From the NCBI RefSeq assembly GCF_017573505.1, contig NZ_JAGEOJ010000020.1, positions 124,001 through 188,000 of the forward strand: DNA of 64,000 nt. The letters are read 5' to 3'. The stretch's first letter is position 1. The number at the start of each line of letters is the position of its first letter. This document shows, piece by piece, positions 23,583 to 32,122 of the stretch. The translations under genes were made by a program, and so were the position numbers. The notes under the pieces were generated by a model that had not been told where the DNA came from, did no database searches, and was given only the letters and a program-made list of their open reading frames with translations. Source of the DNA: Actinomadura barringtoniae (GTDB taxonomy: Bacteria; Actinomycetota; Actinomycetes; Streptosporangiales; Streptosporangiaceae).

Positions 23583-26270
23583 TCAGCCGGTCAGCTGCGC
23601 GGCACTGCTCGCCGTGCCTCCCTTCTTGGCCTCGAAGGCGACGGTCAGCGAACCGCTCGCACCCGGAACCGTCACGGTCTGGACACCCGCCCGGCCGATC
23701 TCGACCTTCTTGGTGCCGAGCACCTTGCCGTCCCACACATGGACGTGCGCGGTGCCCGGGCCGGTCGCCAGCAGCTTGAAGGTGACCGAGCCACCCGAGA
23801 CCTTCGGCTTGCCGACGATCCGCGCGGTGTCGGAGGCGGGCGCAGCGGCGGTCGCCGCCAGCGGGACGCCGGTGCGCACCGACTGCAGGATCGACTCCGG
23901 CGAGTTCACCGACGCGGCCGCGTCGGTCGGCATGACCGGCGGAGGCGGCGTGGTCGGCAGCCCCGACGGCGGGGTGTAGCCCGGCAGCGAGGTGAGGGCC
24001 CACCGGTACGGGTCGCCCTGCACGCCGCCCCAGGTGGACCAGCCGATGCGAGTCTGGCCGGTCTTGTCCTGGGTGTCGGAGTCGTACACGAAGATGTTCA
24101 GGCCCATCCGCGCCGGGTCCACGGCGGTCGGGAGGTCCTTGAACGGGATCTTCGCCTCGATGGTGTAGCCGTCGTAGGGCTTGTTCACGGTCGAGGCGAC
24201 CTGCATGCCGGGGGCGGTGTCGGCGCCGGTGCCCTGGTGGGCGTCGGCGTCCCGCTCGAAGCAGGGCTTGCCGTCCGACATCTGCGGGAAGATCCCCGTC
24301 TTGAACGTGGTGGAGGTGTTCTCGGAGTCGCCGCGCGGGTCGATCGCGATCTCGACCGAGTCCGAACGCCAGTGACGCTTGCAGTCATCGGCTCCGAGGA
24401 TGGTGCCCTGCTTGTCGTCGCGGACCTTGACGAGCACGTTCAGCGCGTCGTCGGTCCAGGAGACCTTGCCGGTCGCCGAGCAGTCGGCGGCCGAGTCGCA
24501 GGCTGTGCCCTCCCACAGGCGGGACAGGTCGATCTCCTGGCCCGGGTACTCACCGGCCGACTCCTTGCCGTCGATCGCCGGGGCGGTCGTCGCCTTGGAC
24601 AGCTGCGCGGTGGGGACGAGCTCGAGCCCGCCCTTCTCCACGTCGGCGGCGCCCGAGGAGGGGGTCGTGGTGACGGTGAGGTCGTAGTCGCCGCCGGAGC
24701 CGCCCTCGTTCGAGGTCGGCAGGGAGGCGTCGGTGTTGGTGACGGTGAACGTCGCCTGCCCCTTGGCTCCGGACGCCAGCGTGAACGGCTTGGAGTCCGC
24801 GTCGGCCGAGAAACCCTTCGGCAGGCCCAGCTTCACCGTGCCCGACTGCGCGGACGAGGTGGTGTTGGTCAGGTCGATCGCCACCTTGCGCGACTTGCCG
24901 GACGCGAGCGTGAGCACGCGCTTCATCCGGCCGGTCAGCGCGGGCACGCCGTTCTTACCGGCCCAGGCGTCGAAGTCGGCCACGCGCGGCAGCGGTTCCT
25001 GCAGCCCGGTGACGGGCGGCTGGACCTCGACCATCGAGGAGGTCTGCCCCGAGGCCTTGCCCGCGGTCAGCTTCGCGGCGATCTGCAGGCGCCCGGTGGC
25101 GGCGTTCGCCGGGGGCGTCACGGTGAAGGTGGCCGTGCGCTCCCTGCCCGACACCGTGCCGAGCGAACCCGAACCTGTAACGTTCCAACCAGCGGGCACC
25201 GTGAGCGCGGCCTTCGCGCCGTGCAGCGCCCGCGGGGACGAGGCGTGCGCGGTCACCTTGAACGCGCGGCCGGGAGTCACCCCGAAATCGCTCGTCAGGG
25301 AGAACTGGCTGCCGAGCGGAAGCCCGCCCTTGGCCGGCTGCACCGCGCCTTCGAGCATCGCGGTCGGGTCAGTGTTGCCCAGCGTGTACGGCACCCGGCT
25401 GCTGATCTGCGTGAAGTAGTCACAACCGATCTTCGTCGGGTCCGTGGGCACGTCCGGGAAACCGCCCCAGCCCTGGCTCACGTACATCTTCTGCGCGTCG
25501 CGCTCGACCTGAGCCCAGGTCTTGCCGCCGTTGCGCGCCGACCCGCGGCCGCCCCACACCCCGTAGGACTGCGTGGCGGGGCTGGTCGTGGTCAGGCTGG
25601 TCGCGCAGGCCTGGCCGGTCGGGCCGGACGCGCCGCCCGTGCCGAACAGCCGCCCCGGCGACCAGGTCTTCAGCCTCTCCTTGCTCAGCTGCGAGGGGAA
25701 CGCCTTGGGGTTGGCCGCGGCGAAGTAGGCCTCGGTCGCCAGGCGCGCCGCCTGCTGGTGGTTGCCGTGCTGGCCGGGCAGCGGGGCGGGCTCCATGGTC
25801 ACGATGACCTTGGGCCGCGTCTCGCGCACGAGCCGCACGACCTTCTCCAGCGTGGCGTCGTGCCCCCACGTGTCGTCGGTCAGCGGTGCGCTGACGGTGT
25901 AGAAGAAGTCGACCTTGTCGAGATAGTGAATGTCGGTGACGCCGGCCTTGCCGACCGCGCGCCGTTCCTCGTTCTCACGGAGCAGCCCGAGGGGCGGGCC
26001 CTCCTCGTTGCCTGCGGCGTTGCCGCCGCCCTCGCCGCGGGTGACGGTGAGGACGCCGGTCCGTGCCTTGTCGAACTCGTTCCACTGGCCGAGGGTCGAC
26101 AGCGTGCCGGCCTCGTCGTCGGGGTGCGCCCCGACGAAGAGCACGTCCAGCTGTCCCTTGTCCGGCCGGGCAGCCGGAGCCGCCGCCGCGTGGGCGGGCG
26201 GGCTGACCAGCGTGACGGCCGATGCGGCCAGGGCTGCGGACAGGACGGCGGGCAGGGTGAGTCTTCGCAA
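23583..26270 (-). CDS. secreted PIG-L family deacetylase with NEW3-like and CBM9-like domains
   Basis: This 895-residue protein starts with a Sec signal peptide (LRRLTLPAVLSAALAASAVTL, cleavage after PAHA). A PIG-L/LmbE Zn-dependent deacetylase domain follows, with the metal motif GAHPDDE (about residue 47-53) and a late His in GQHGNHQ. Its middle has NEW3/NPCBM-associated beta domains (GRERTATFTVTPPANAATG; GAKGQATFTVTN). A CBM9-like domain with APAIDGKESAGEYPGQ and DSVEIAIDPRGD follows at about residues 585-760. The start is the TTG at 26270, which follows AGGAGAG by 7 bp; no ATG/GTG is better placed. PIG-L enzymes remove N-acetyl groups from sugars. It is the last gene of the sugar transporter operon, so an extracellular glycan-trimming role is likely but inferred. 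Confidence 0.88.
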   Translation of the reverse strand: MRRLTLPAVLSAALAASAVTLVSPPAHAAAAPAARPDKGQLDVLFVGAHPDDEAGTLSTLGQWNEFDKARTGVLTVTRGEGGGNAAGNEEGPPLGLLRENEERRAVGKAGVTDIHYLDKVDFFYTVSAPLTDDTWGHDATLEKVVRLVRETRPKVIVTMEPAPLPGQHGNHQQAARLATEAYFAAANPKAFPSQLSKERLKTWSPGRLFGTGGASGPTGQACATSLTTTSPATQSYGVWGGRGSARNGGKTWAQVERDAQKMYVSQGWGGFPDVPTDPTKIGCDYFTQISSRVPYTLGNTDPTAMLEGAVQPAKGGLPLGSQFSLTSDFGVTPGRAFKVTAHASSPRALHGAKAALTVPAGWNVTGSGSLGTVSGRERTATFTVTPPANAATGRLQIAAKLTAGKASGQTSSMVEVQPPVTGLQEPLPRVADFDAWAGKNGVPALTGRMKRVLTLASGKSRKVAIDLTNTTSSAQSGTVKLGLPKGFSADADSKPFTLASGAKGQATFTVTNTDASLPTSNEGGSGGDYDLTVTTTPSSGAADVEKGGLELVPTAQLSKATTAPAIDGKESAGEYPGQEIDLSRLWEGTACDSAADCSATGKVSWTDDALNVLVKVRDDKQGTILGADDCKRHWRSDSVEIAIDPRGDSENTSTTFKTGIFPQMSDGKPCFERDADAHQGTGADTAPGMQVASTVNKPYDGYTIEAKIPFKDLPTAVDPARMGLNIFVYDSDTQDKTGQTRIGWSTWGGVQGDPYRWALTSLPGYTPPSGLPTTPPPPVMPTDAAASVNSPESILQSVRTGVPLAATAAAPASDTARIVGKPKVSGGSVTFKLLATGPGTAHVHVWDGKVLGTKKVEIGRAGVQTVTVPGASGSLTVAFEAKKGGTASSAAQLTG

Positions 26271-26292
26271 AATGAACTCTCCTGTTCGTTCC

Positions 26293-27084
26293 CTACTCCT
26301 TGATGGCCCCCGAGAGCATTCCTGCGATGAACTGGCGTTGCAGGAAGACATAAACGACGACGACGGGCGCGGCGATGATCAGCGCCCCCGCCATCAGCAG
26401 CGGGTAGTCGGTCTTGTGGGCGCCCTGGAAGAAGGACAGCCCGAGAGGTGCGGTGCGCAGCCCCTCGTCGGAGTTGACGATCACCAGTGGCAGCAGGAAC
26501 TCGTTCCAGGTCCACATGGTGGTCAGCAGCACCATGGTGAGGATCGCCGGCTTGCCGATCGGGACCAGCACCCGCCAGAGCGTGGTCCAGCTGGACGCGC
26601 CGTCGATCCGGGCCGCCTCGAGCAGCGACGGCGGGATGCTGCGGAAGTAGGCGCGCATCCAGAACGTGCCGAACGCCACCGACATCGCCATCTGCGGCAG
26701 GATCAGCCCGGCGTAGCTGTTGTCCAGGCCCATCGACCGCAGGTCGAAGTAGAGCGGCACCACGATGGTCTCGGTGGGGATGGTGAGGCCGGCCAGGAAC
26801 AGCAGGAACAGCGCCGAGGCGCCGCGGAACCGCATGGTGCCGAGCGCGAACCCGGCCATGATCGACAGCACCGCGGCGACGACCACCGTGATCGAGGTGA
26901 CGATCACGCTGTTGCGCAGATAGGTGGCGAAGTGCCCGTCGCGCCACGCCGTGGAGAAGTTGCCGAAGTCCACGTCCGGCAGCTGGAGGGCCTTCACCAC
27001 CACGCCGATCATCGGGAACAGCGCGATGACCGCGAAGAGCACCAGGATCGCGTGATTGAAGATCAGCTCTCGCCGCGAGTTCAT
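26293..27084 (-). CDS. carbohydrate ABC transporter permease (MalG type)
   Basis: The 263-residue membrane protein has six predicted transmembrane segments, starting with HAILVLFAVIALFPMIGVVV. The EAA loop that contacts the ATPase is visible as EAARIDGASSWTTLWRVLVPIGKPA (about residues 155-180). It belongs to the MalG/CUT1 group. The ATG overlaps the stop of the 36-codon ORF and follows GGGGAG. No ATP-binding subunit is encoded in the operon, as usual in actinobacteria, where a shared MsiK ATPase serves many CUT1 importers (inference). Confidence 0.95.
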   Translation of the reverse strand: MNSRRELIFNHAILVLFAVIALFPMIGVVVKALQLPDVDFGNFSTAWRDGHFATYLRNSVIVTSITVVVAAVLSIMAGFALGTMRFRGASALFLLFLAGLTIPTETIVVPLYFDLRSMGLDNSYAGLILPQMAMSVAFGTFWMRAYFRSIPPSLLEAARIDGASSWTTLWRVLVPIGKPAILTMVLLTTMWTWNEFLLPLVIVNSDEGLRTAPLGLSFFQGAHKTDYPLLMAGALIIAAPVVVVYVFLQRQFIAGMLSGAIKE

Positions 27085-27191
27085 GCTGTGCTCCCCGCTC
27101 GCCTCCGGGGCGCCTTATGGCGCCGCCTTCCCTCCTCGTTCGTTCCTCGCTCGTCAGTCCAGGCGACGCCGCGCCCCTCCGGCTCGCTCAT
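27081..27191 (-). CDS. 36-residue Arg-rich ORF coupled between the two permease genes
   Basis: This small frame starts with ATGA overlapping the stop of the upstream permease and ends in a TGA that overlaps the ATG of the downstream permease. It encodes MSEPEGRGVAWTDERG followed by a tail rich in Arg, Lys and Glu, with no membrane segment. A GGAAGGG ribosome binding site precedes it. Coupling at both ends suggests it is translated and passes ribosomes to the second permease. Alternatively it is an intergenic repeat element of the genome that happens to be open. No family is recognised. Confidence 0.4.
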   Translation of the reverse strand: MSEPEGRGVAWTDERGTNEEGRRRHKAPRRRAGSTA

Positions 27192-28162
27192 GCGCCCTTC
27201 CCTTCCACCAGGCGCCCGATGCCGGCGGTGGCGGCGAACAGCAGCACCGCCATGGTGATGCCGATCGCGCAGCCGAGGCCGACCTCGCCGGTGTTGAACG
27301 TGCGGTTGTAGACCTCGTACGCGGGCACCTTGGTGGCGTTGCCCGGGCCGCCGCCGGTGGCCATGTAGATGAGGTCGAAGTTGCGGATGGACATCGTCGT
27401 GGTGAGCGTCAGCGCCACCGCGAGCTCGCGGCGCAGGCCCGGCAGCGTGACCGCGAAGAACTCGCGGATCGCGCCCGCCCCATCGATGCGCGCGGCCTCG
27501 TACAGCTCGCGCGGGATCTTCTGCACGCCCGCCATGAACAGCACGAGCGCGAGACCGATCTCGACCCAGGTGCCGACGAGGCCGACGGCGGGCAGCGCGA
27601 AGGTGAAGTCGCCCAGCCAGCCGTGCCGCCAGTCGGGCAGCCCGATGTCGTGCAGCCAGCCGAGCGTGGTGTTGACCGGGCCGTCGGCGGAGTAGACCCA
27701 CTGCCAGGCGACGGCCACCGCGACCATCGCGATGACCTGCGGCAGGAACAGCACCGTGCGGAAGAACGTCATGCCGCGGATCTTCGTCCGCGACAGCGCC
27801 GCCACCAGCACGAACGCGATGACGCACGGCAGGATGGAATAGAACACGACCAGGATCAGCAGGTGGCCGAACGAGCCGCGCAGCGCCGGGTCGGTCCAGG
27901 TGCTGGTGTAGTTGGAGAAGCCCGCCCAGGTCGCGCTGCCGAGCCCGTCCCAGTTGTAGAACGAGAACTGGATGCCGCGCACCAGCGGCCACAGCAGGAA
28001 CGCCCCGTACACCGCCAGCGCGGGCAGGACGTACAGCCAGCCGATGTTGCGGGACTCCCCGGGGGCACGGTTCTTCACCCGGCCCTCCGCGCGGCGTGCG
28101 GCGCGGGTGCCGGACGGCTTGTCCCCGGACTTGCGGGTCTTCTGCCGCGCGACGGTCGTCAT
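27188..28162 (-). CDS. carbohydrate ABC transporter permease (MalF type)
   Basis: The 324-residue product has a basic, Lys/Arg-rich cytoplasmic N-terminus of about 45 residues, then transmembrane segments beginning with LYVLPALAVYGAFLLWPLV. The EAA loop is seen as YEAARIDGAGAIREFFAVTLPGL (about residues 225-247). It pairs with the MalG-type permease downstream. AAGGGAG precedes the ATG. A long perfect hairpin (28235-28278) separates it from the upstream binding-protein gene. Substrate unknown; probably an oligosaccharide or amino-sugar derivative. Confidence 0.95.
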   Translation of the reverse strand: MTTVARQKTRKSGDKPSGTRAARRAEGRVKNRAPGESRNIGWLYVLPALAVYGAFLLWPLVRGIQFSFYNWDGLGSATWAGFSNYTSTWTDPALRGSFGHLLILVVFYSILPCVIAFVLVAALSRTKIRGMTFFRTVLFLPQVIAMVAVAVAWQWVYSADGPVNTTLGWLHDIGLPDWRHGWLGDFTFALPAVGLVGTWVEIGLALVLFMAGVQKIPRELYEAARIDGAGAIREFFAVTLPGLRRELAVALTLTTTMSIRNFDLIYMATGGGPGNATKVPAYEVYNRTFNTGEVGLGCAIGITMAVLLFAATAGIGRLVEGKGA

Positions 28163-28234
28163 GGACGGACTCCCTTGGCTCTTCCGATCAACTGGCGCAG
28201 CCGGTCAACCGACTCTGCCGATCACTCTTGATCT

Positions 28235-28278
28235 CGCCGCCGGGACGCCGGGTGGCTGTTCACGGCGTCCCGGCGGCG
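28235..28278 (-). terminator. strong intergenic hairpin between binding protein and permease genes
   Basis: CGCCGCCGGGACGCCG (28235-28250) and CGGCGTCCCGGCGGCG (28263-28278) are perfect 16-bp arms around a 12-nt loop. There is no U tract. In sugar-transport operons such structures usually cause partial termination or protect the upstream mRNA, raising binding-protein over permease levels. That role is inferred here. Confidence 0.7.
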
Positions 28279-28288
28279 AAGCCGGTCG

Positions 28289-29647
28289 TTACTTCTTCTT
28301 CTGGAAGGCGGCGGCGTCGTCCTGCGCCGCCTTCATGGCGTCCTGGGCCGACTTCTTGCCGGCGACCAGTTCCTGCAGCGCCCCGCCGAACCCGTCGGTG
28401 AACGTCGGGCTGGTGTAGTCGATGTAGGGCGTGGTGCCGTCGTTCTTGCTCAGCTCGGTCCAGGCCGTCGACACCTCCTTCATCAACGGCAGCGACGGCT
28501 GCTTGGTCGGCGCGGCGAGCACGGGCAGGTTGCCCGTCTCGACCGAGACGTCCATGGCCTCCGGCGAGGTGATGAAGTTGATGTAGGCCGCCGCCACGTC
28601 CGCGTGCTTGGACTTGGAGGTGATCGACCATGGCAGGCTCTCGCCGCCCATCGTCGAGACCGGCTGACCGGCCTGCGCGGCCGGCGGCAGCACGAAGCCG
28701 ACCTTGTCCTTCATGCGGTCGGCGAGGTCGGGTGCCCACCAGGTGCCGCCGAACATGAACACGCCCTGGCCCTTGGCGAAGTCGACGGGGGTGTCGTCCC
28801 ACTTGCGGGAGTTGGGGTCCTTGGTGAGGTAGCCCGCCTTGGTCCAGTCGGCGAGCTTCTGCGCCGCCTGGACGTTCGGCCCGTCGGACCAGGAACCGCC
28901 GCTGCCGAAGACCAGCTTGCGGACCGACTCCTTGTCGGTCAGGCCGTCCTGGAGGATGCCGTAGAGCTGCATGGCGGGCAGCTTCTCCAGGTTGTTGAAC
29001 GCGATCGGGAGCTCGCCCTTGCCCTTGGCGGTGGCGAGCGCCTGGTCGAACTCCGCCCAGGTCTTGGGCGGCTGGATGCCGAGCTTGGCGAGCTTCTCCT
29101 TGTTGTAGTAGAGCCCGACGATCTCACCGTTCAGCGAGACGCCGTAGAGGTTGCCCGACCCGATGAGCTTGCCGTCCTGGGTGACGCTGTTCAGGTCCAT
29201 CAGGCCCTTCGGGTAGCGCTTCTTCCACCCGTAGACCTGGTCGTAGGAGTCCAGCGGGAGCAGCATCCCGGCCTTCACGTACTGGGCCATGTTCGCGTAG
29301 CCCTGGTTGGCCTCGACGACGTCGGGCGGGTTGCTGCCCGACAGCGCCAGCCGCAGCGTCTTCTGCAGGTCGCTGAACGACCGCGACACCCGGTTGATCT
29401 TCACGTTCGGGTATTTGGCCATGAACTGCTTGTTCAGCGTGTCGACCTGCTGCTTCAGCCCGCCCTGGACCTCCTGGTCCCAGACGGTGAGGGTGACGTT
29501 GCCGGCCTTGGCGACGTCGGTGCTGACGGCGTTCGGCGCCTTGCTGGCGGGCTTGTCGTTGGACGAGCCCGGAGCGCACGCGGCGGCGAACGTCATCGCG
29601 AGGGCCGCGGCCGTCGCGACCGCCCCCCGCGTGAATCGTGTCGGCAT
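28289..29647 (-). CDS. extracellular sugar-binding lipoprotein (ABC transporter, CUT1)
   Basis: The 452-residue protein begins with a lipoprotein signal: basic MPTRFTRG, a hydrophobic stretch, and a lipobox FAAAC with the Cys at about residue 24. The mature part shows the family-1 binding-protein pattern: VTLTVWDQEVQGGLKQQVDTLN, GSNPPDVVEANQGY, LYGVSLNGEIVGLYYNKE, and a late VFMFGGTWWAPDL. It captures a carbohydrate outside the membrane and delivers it to the two permeases. AAAGGAG lies before the ATG. It is the second gene of the operon headed by the PfkB kinase, 39 bp behind it. Confidence 0.94.
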   Translation of the reverse strand: MPTRFTRGAVATAAALAMTFAAACAPGSSNDKPASKAPNAVSTDVAKAGNVTLTVWDQEVQGGLKQQVDTLNKQFMAKYPNVKINRVSRSFSDLQKTLRLALSGSNPPDVVEANQGYANMAQYVKAGMLLPLDSYDQVYGWKKRYPKGLMDLNSVTQDGKLIGSGNLYGVSLNGEIVGLYYNKEKLAKLGIQPPKTWAEFDQALATAKGKGELPIAFNNLEKLPAMQLYGILQDGLTDKESVRKLVFGSGGSWSDGPNVQAAQKLADWTKAGYLTKDPNSRKWDDTPVDFAKGQGVFMFGGTWWAPDLADRMKDKVGFVLPPAAQAGQPVSTMGGESLPWSITSKSKHADVAAAYINFITSPEAMDVSVETGNLPVLAAPTKQPSLPLMKEVSTAWTELSKNDGTTPYIDYTSPTFTDGFGGALQELVAGKKSAQDAMKAAQDDAAAFQKKK

Positions 29648-29686
29648 TTCAGCGGCTCCTTTCTGTGCTTGTACTGCTCTGCTGGA

Positions 29687-30892
29687 TCAGGACGGTTGCA
29701 GTGGGTCGGCCCGAAGGGTGGGCTCGGCCCGGACCACGGTGTCGGTCGCCAGCTCGGGGATGTAGTCCACGACGAAGGCGTACGGTTCGAGCTCGGCCTC
29801 GGGGATCTCTCCCGATTCGCCGAACGCGGCGATCTCACCCCAGCAGGGCGCCCCCAGCGACCCGCTGCGGTGGCGGACCGACAGGCCCGCGCAAAGGTTG
29901 GCGAACTTCAGTCGTTCGGCCAGCGGGAGGCCCGCCAGCGTCCCGAACAGGAACCCGGCCCCGAAGACGTCGCCCGCGCCGGTCGCGTCGAGCGCCTCGA
30001 CGGGCAGCGCGGTGGTCTCGGCGACCTCGCCGGTACGGGAGTCGATCGCGATCGCGCCGTCCCCGCCGCGCTTCACCACGACCACCGGCACACGCGCCGA
30101 CAGGGCGCGCGCGGCGTCCTCGGGCGAGTTGGTGCGCGTGTAGGCCATCGCCTCGACGGCGTTCGGCATGAACACGTCCACGTCCCGCAGCCGGTCGATC
30201 ACGTCGCTCGACCACGTCTCGGTCGCGTCCCAGCCCAGGTCGGCGAAGACAAGCGCGCCCCCGCGGCGCATCTCCTTCGCCCAGGCGGGCACGGGGCCGT
30301 CGATGTCGATGAAGCACGCCCGCGCGCTCGGCGGCGCCTCGCCCGCGCCGCCGGCGGCCGCGGCCCCCTCCGGCACGGGCTTCTCGTAGGTGACCATGCT
30401 GCGGTCGGAGTCGTAGGCCAGCGAGACCGTGACGGGCGTCGGCCACCCGGCCACCCGCTGCGCCCGGCTGAGGTCGACGCCCTCCTGCTCGGAGAGCGTG
30501 CGCCACAGGTAGTTGCCGAACAGGTCGTCGCCGAACGGCGCGGCGAGCCCGACGCGCAGGCCGAGCCGGCTCATCGCGACCGCGATGTTGGCGATCCCGC
30601 CGGGCGCCGAGCCGAGCCCCTCGGTGTACAGCTCGGTGCCGGGGGGCGGCAGGCCGGGCAGCCCGGTGAAGATCATGTCCATGAAGACCTGGCCGCTCAG
30701 GAAGACGTCCAGGTCGGGCACCTCACCGGCGTTCCGCTCGTCTCCCGCGCGGCGGAGCAGCGCCTCGCCGATGTCGCGCTCGGCACACGGGTCCGCGAGC
30801 GACGGCTCCGGCGGACGGCCGGCGGCCGCGCGCTCAGGGGTCTCCTGGGCGGGCTCCGTCCGCATGGCCCCGTTCAGGGTGTCTGCTGTCAT
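29687..30892 (-). CDS. PfkB-family carbohydrate kinase
   Basis: This 401-residue protein is longer than typical PfkB kinases (about 310) owing to an N-terminal extension of about 60 residues rich in Ala, Glu and Pro. PfkB signature 1 is recognisable as SAPGGIANIAVAMSRLGL, and the catalytic signature 2 as LDATGAGDVFGAGFLFG, with the Asp of GAGDVF as base. It phosphorylates a sugar, probably the product of the neighbouring importer and glycosidases. It has GAGGAGG before its ATG. It heads the transporter operon, and its upstream gap carries the inverted copy of the iol promoter element. Substrate cannot be read from sequence. Confidence 0.92.
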   Translation of the reverse strand: MTADTLNGAMRTEPAQETPERAAAGRPPEPSLADPCAERDIGEALLRRAGDERNAGEVPDLDVFLSGQVFMDMIFTGLPGLPPPGTELYTEGLGSAPGGIANIAVAMSRLGLRVGLAAPFGDDLFGNYLWRTLSEQEGVDLSRAQRVAGWPTPVTVSLAYDSDRSMVTYEKPVPEGAAAAGGAGEAPPSARACFIDIDGPVPAWAKEMRRGGALVFADLGWDATETWSSDVIDRLRDVDVFMPNAVEAMAYTRTNSPEDAARALSARVPVVVVKRGGDGAIAIDSRTGEVAETTALPVEALDATGAGDVFGAGFLFGTLAGLPLAERLKFANLCAGLSVRHRSGSLGAPCWGEIAAFGESGEIPEAELEPYAFVVDYIPELATDTVVRAEPTLRADPLQPS

Positions 30893-30939
30893 GACGCCTC
30901 CTCTCGTGGGGGTGGGTTTGATGACAGGGATTTGACTGA

Positions 30940-30951
30940 ATGTCAGGACAA
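30940..30951. promoter_or_regulatory. second copy of the iol promoter element, upstream of the transporter operon
   Basis: ATGTCAGGACAA is the exact reverse complement of TTGTCCTGACAT at 22727-22738. It lies about 50 bp upstream of the PfkB kinase gene, in the 105-bp gap after the GH76 gene. It is flanked by TGACA (30922-30926) and ATGTCC, giving local partial symmetry. Confidence 0.5.
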
Positions 30952-30997
30952 TGTCCGATCGAGCGGGATCCCGGGGCTGGTCGGGATCGGCGTTCGG

Positions 30998-32122
30998 TCA
31001 GAGGACGGAGACCAGCAACGACACCGCCGACGTCTGCCGGGAGATGTCCGCGCGGTCGAACGGTCCGGACCAGTTCAGTCCGTACTGGTCCTGCGCGTTC
31101 CGGTCGTGGGCGTACAGCGAGGTCGCCTGCTTGCGCAGGTAGCCGCGGTACGGGTGCCCGGGAACGACCTTGTCGAGCTCGGCCAGGTTGCGGGCGAAGA
31201 TCCCCTTGAACGAGGCCTGGTCGGCGTTGCAGGTGCCGGCCGCCTCGCAGGGCTCGGTGAGGATCCCGTTCGGCGACAGCTGCGGGCTGTTCACGACGGC
31301 GTCGGCGATGCGGCGCGCCGAGACCAGCAGCGAGCGGTCGTGCGTCGCCTTGTAGAGCTCGCTGAGCCCGCCGAGGACGACGCCCTGGTTGTAGGTCCAG
31401 GTCGTGCCGCCGTTGTTGGCGCAGCCGCCGGACTGCGTGGTGAGCCCGTCGTTGACCAGGTTCTGGCCGTTGATCATGCCGCTGCGCTGGAACCAGGTCC
31501 ACGCCTCGCGGGCCTTGGCCAGGTAGACGCGGTCACCGGGGATGCGGTTGTGGAGCGAGGCGAGCACGGAGAAGTAGAGCTCAAGGCTGATCGCGTTCTT
31601 GTAGCTCTTACCGGGGATGTCCCACCAGACTCCGCCGCCGCAGGTGCTGTCCCAGTACTTGCGGATGTAGGCCTCGTCGAGCTTGGCGATGTTCAGGTAC
31701 TGCCTGTCGCGGGTGAGGTCGTACATCCGGACCATGGCCAGGGCCCACCAGCCGGTGTCGTCGGTCGAGTCCGCGCGGAACTCGCCCTCACCCTCCGGCC
31801 ACCACGGCAGCGGCTTGCGCTGCTGGGTGATGGTGTTCTTCACCGCGCCCATGAGACGGCGGTCGCGGGTCTTGCCCATGTAGTCGAGCAAGGCCTGCAG
31901 GGCGTTGCCCGACTGCCACCACGGGGCCTCGGGGTCGAAGCGGCCCGACTCGCGGTCGTAGAAGCCCATCATGGCCTCCACCGCCGCGCTCGCCCGCGCA
32001 CGGTCCTGGCGCCCGGAGTCGTGCCGGGTCGCGGCCTGGGCCGGTACGACGCCGGCGAGCAGCGTCATCACCAGCCCGGCGGCCAGCACGCCGAGCATCC
32101 GGAACCGAGATCGTCTGGTCAC
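30998..32122 (-). CDS. secreted glycoside hydrolase family 76 protein (alpha-1,6-mannanase type)
   Basis: The 374-residue product starts with a Sec signal peptide (VTRRSRFRMLGVLAAGLVMTLLAGV, cleavage around AQA). The GH76 (alpha/alpha)6 pattern follows, with the catalytic Asp pair in STDDTGWWALAMV (about residues 118-130) and TWTYNQGVVLGGLSELY further on. GH76 enzymes cleave alpha-1,6-mannan backbones of fungal cell walls. The GTG start overlaps the GH4 stop, so it is coupled to that gene. GH4 acts on phosphorylated sugars inside the cell while this enzyme is exported, so the operon combines outer and inner steps of glycan use. Confidence 0.9.
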   Translation of the reverse strand: MTRRSRFRMLGVLAAGLVMTLLAGVVPAQAATRHDSGRQDRARASAAVEAMMGFYDRESGRFDPEAPWWQSGNALQALLDYMGKTRDRRLMGAVKNTITQQRKPLPWWPEGEGEFRADSTDDTGWWALAMVRMYDLTRDRQYLNIAKLDEAYIRKYWDSTCGGGVWWDIPGKSYKNAISLELYFSVLASLHNRIPGDRVYLAKAREAWTWFQRSGMINGQNLVNDGLTTQSGGCANNGGTTWTYNQGVVLGGLSELYKATHDRSLLVSARRIADAVVNSPQLSPNGILTEPCEAAGTCNADQASFKGIFARNLAELDKVVPGHPYRGYLRKQATSLYAHDRNAQDQYGLNWSGPFDRADISRQTSAVSLLVSVL

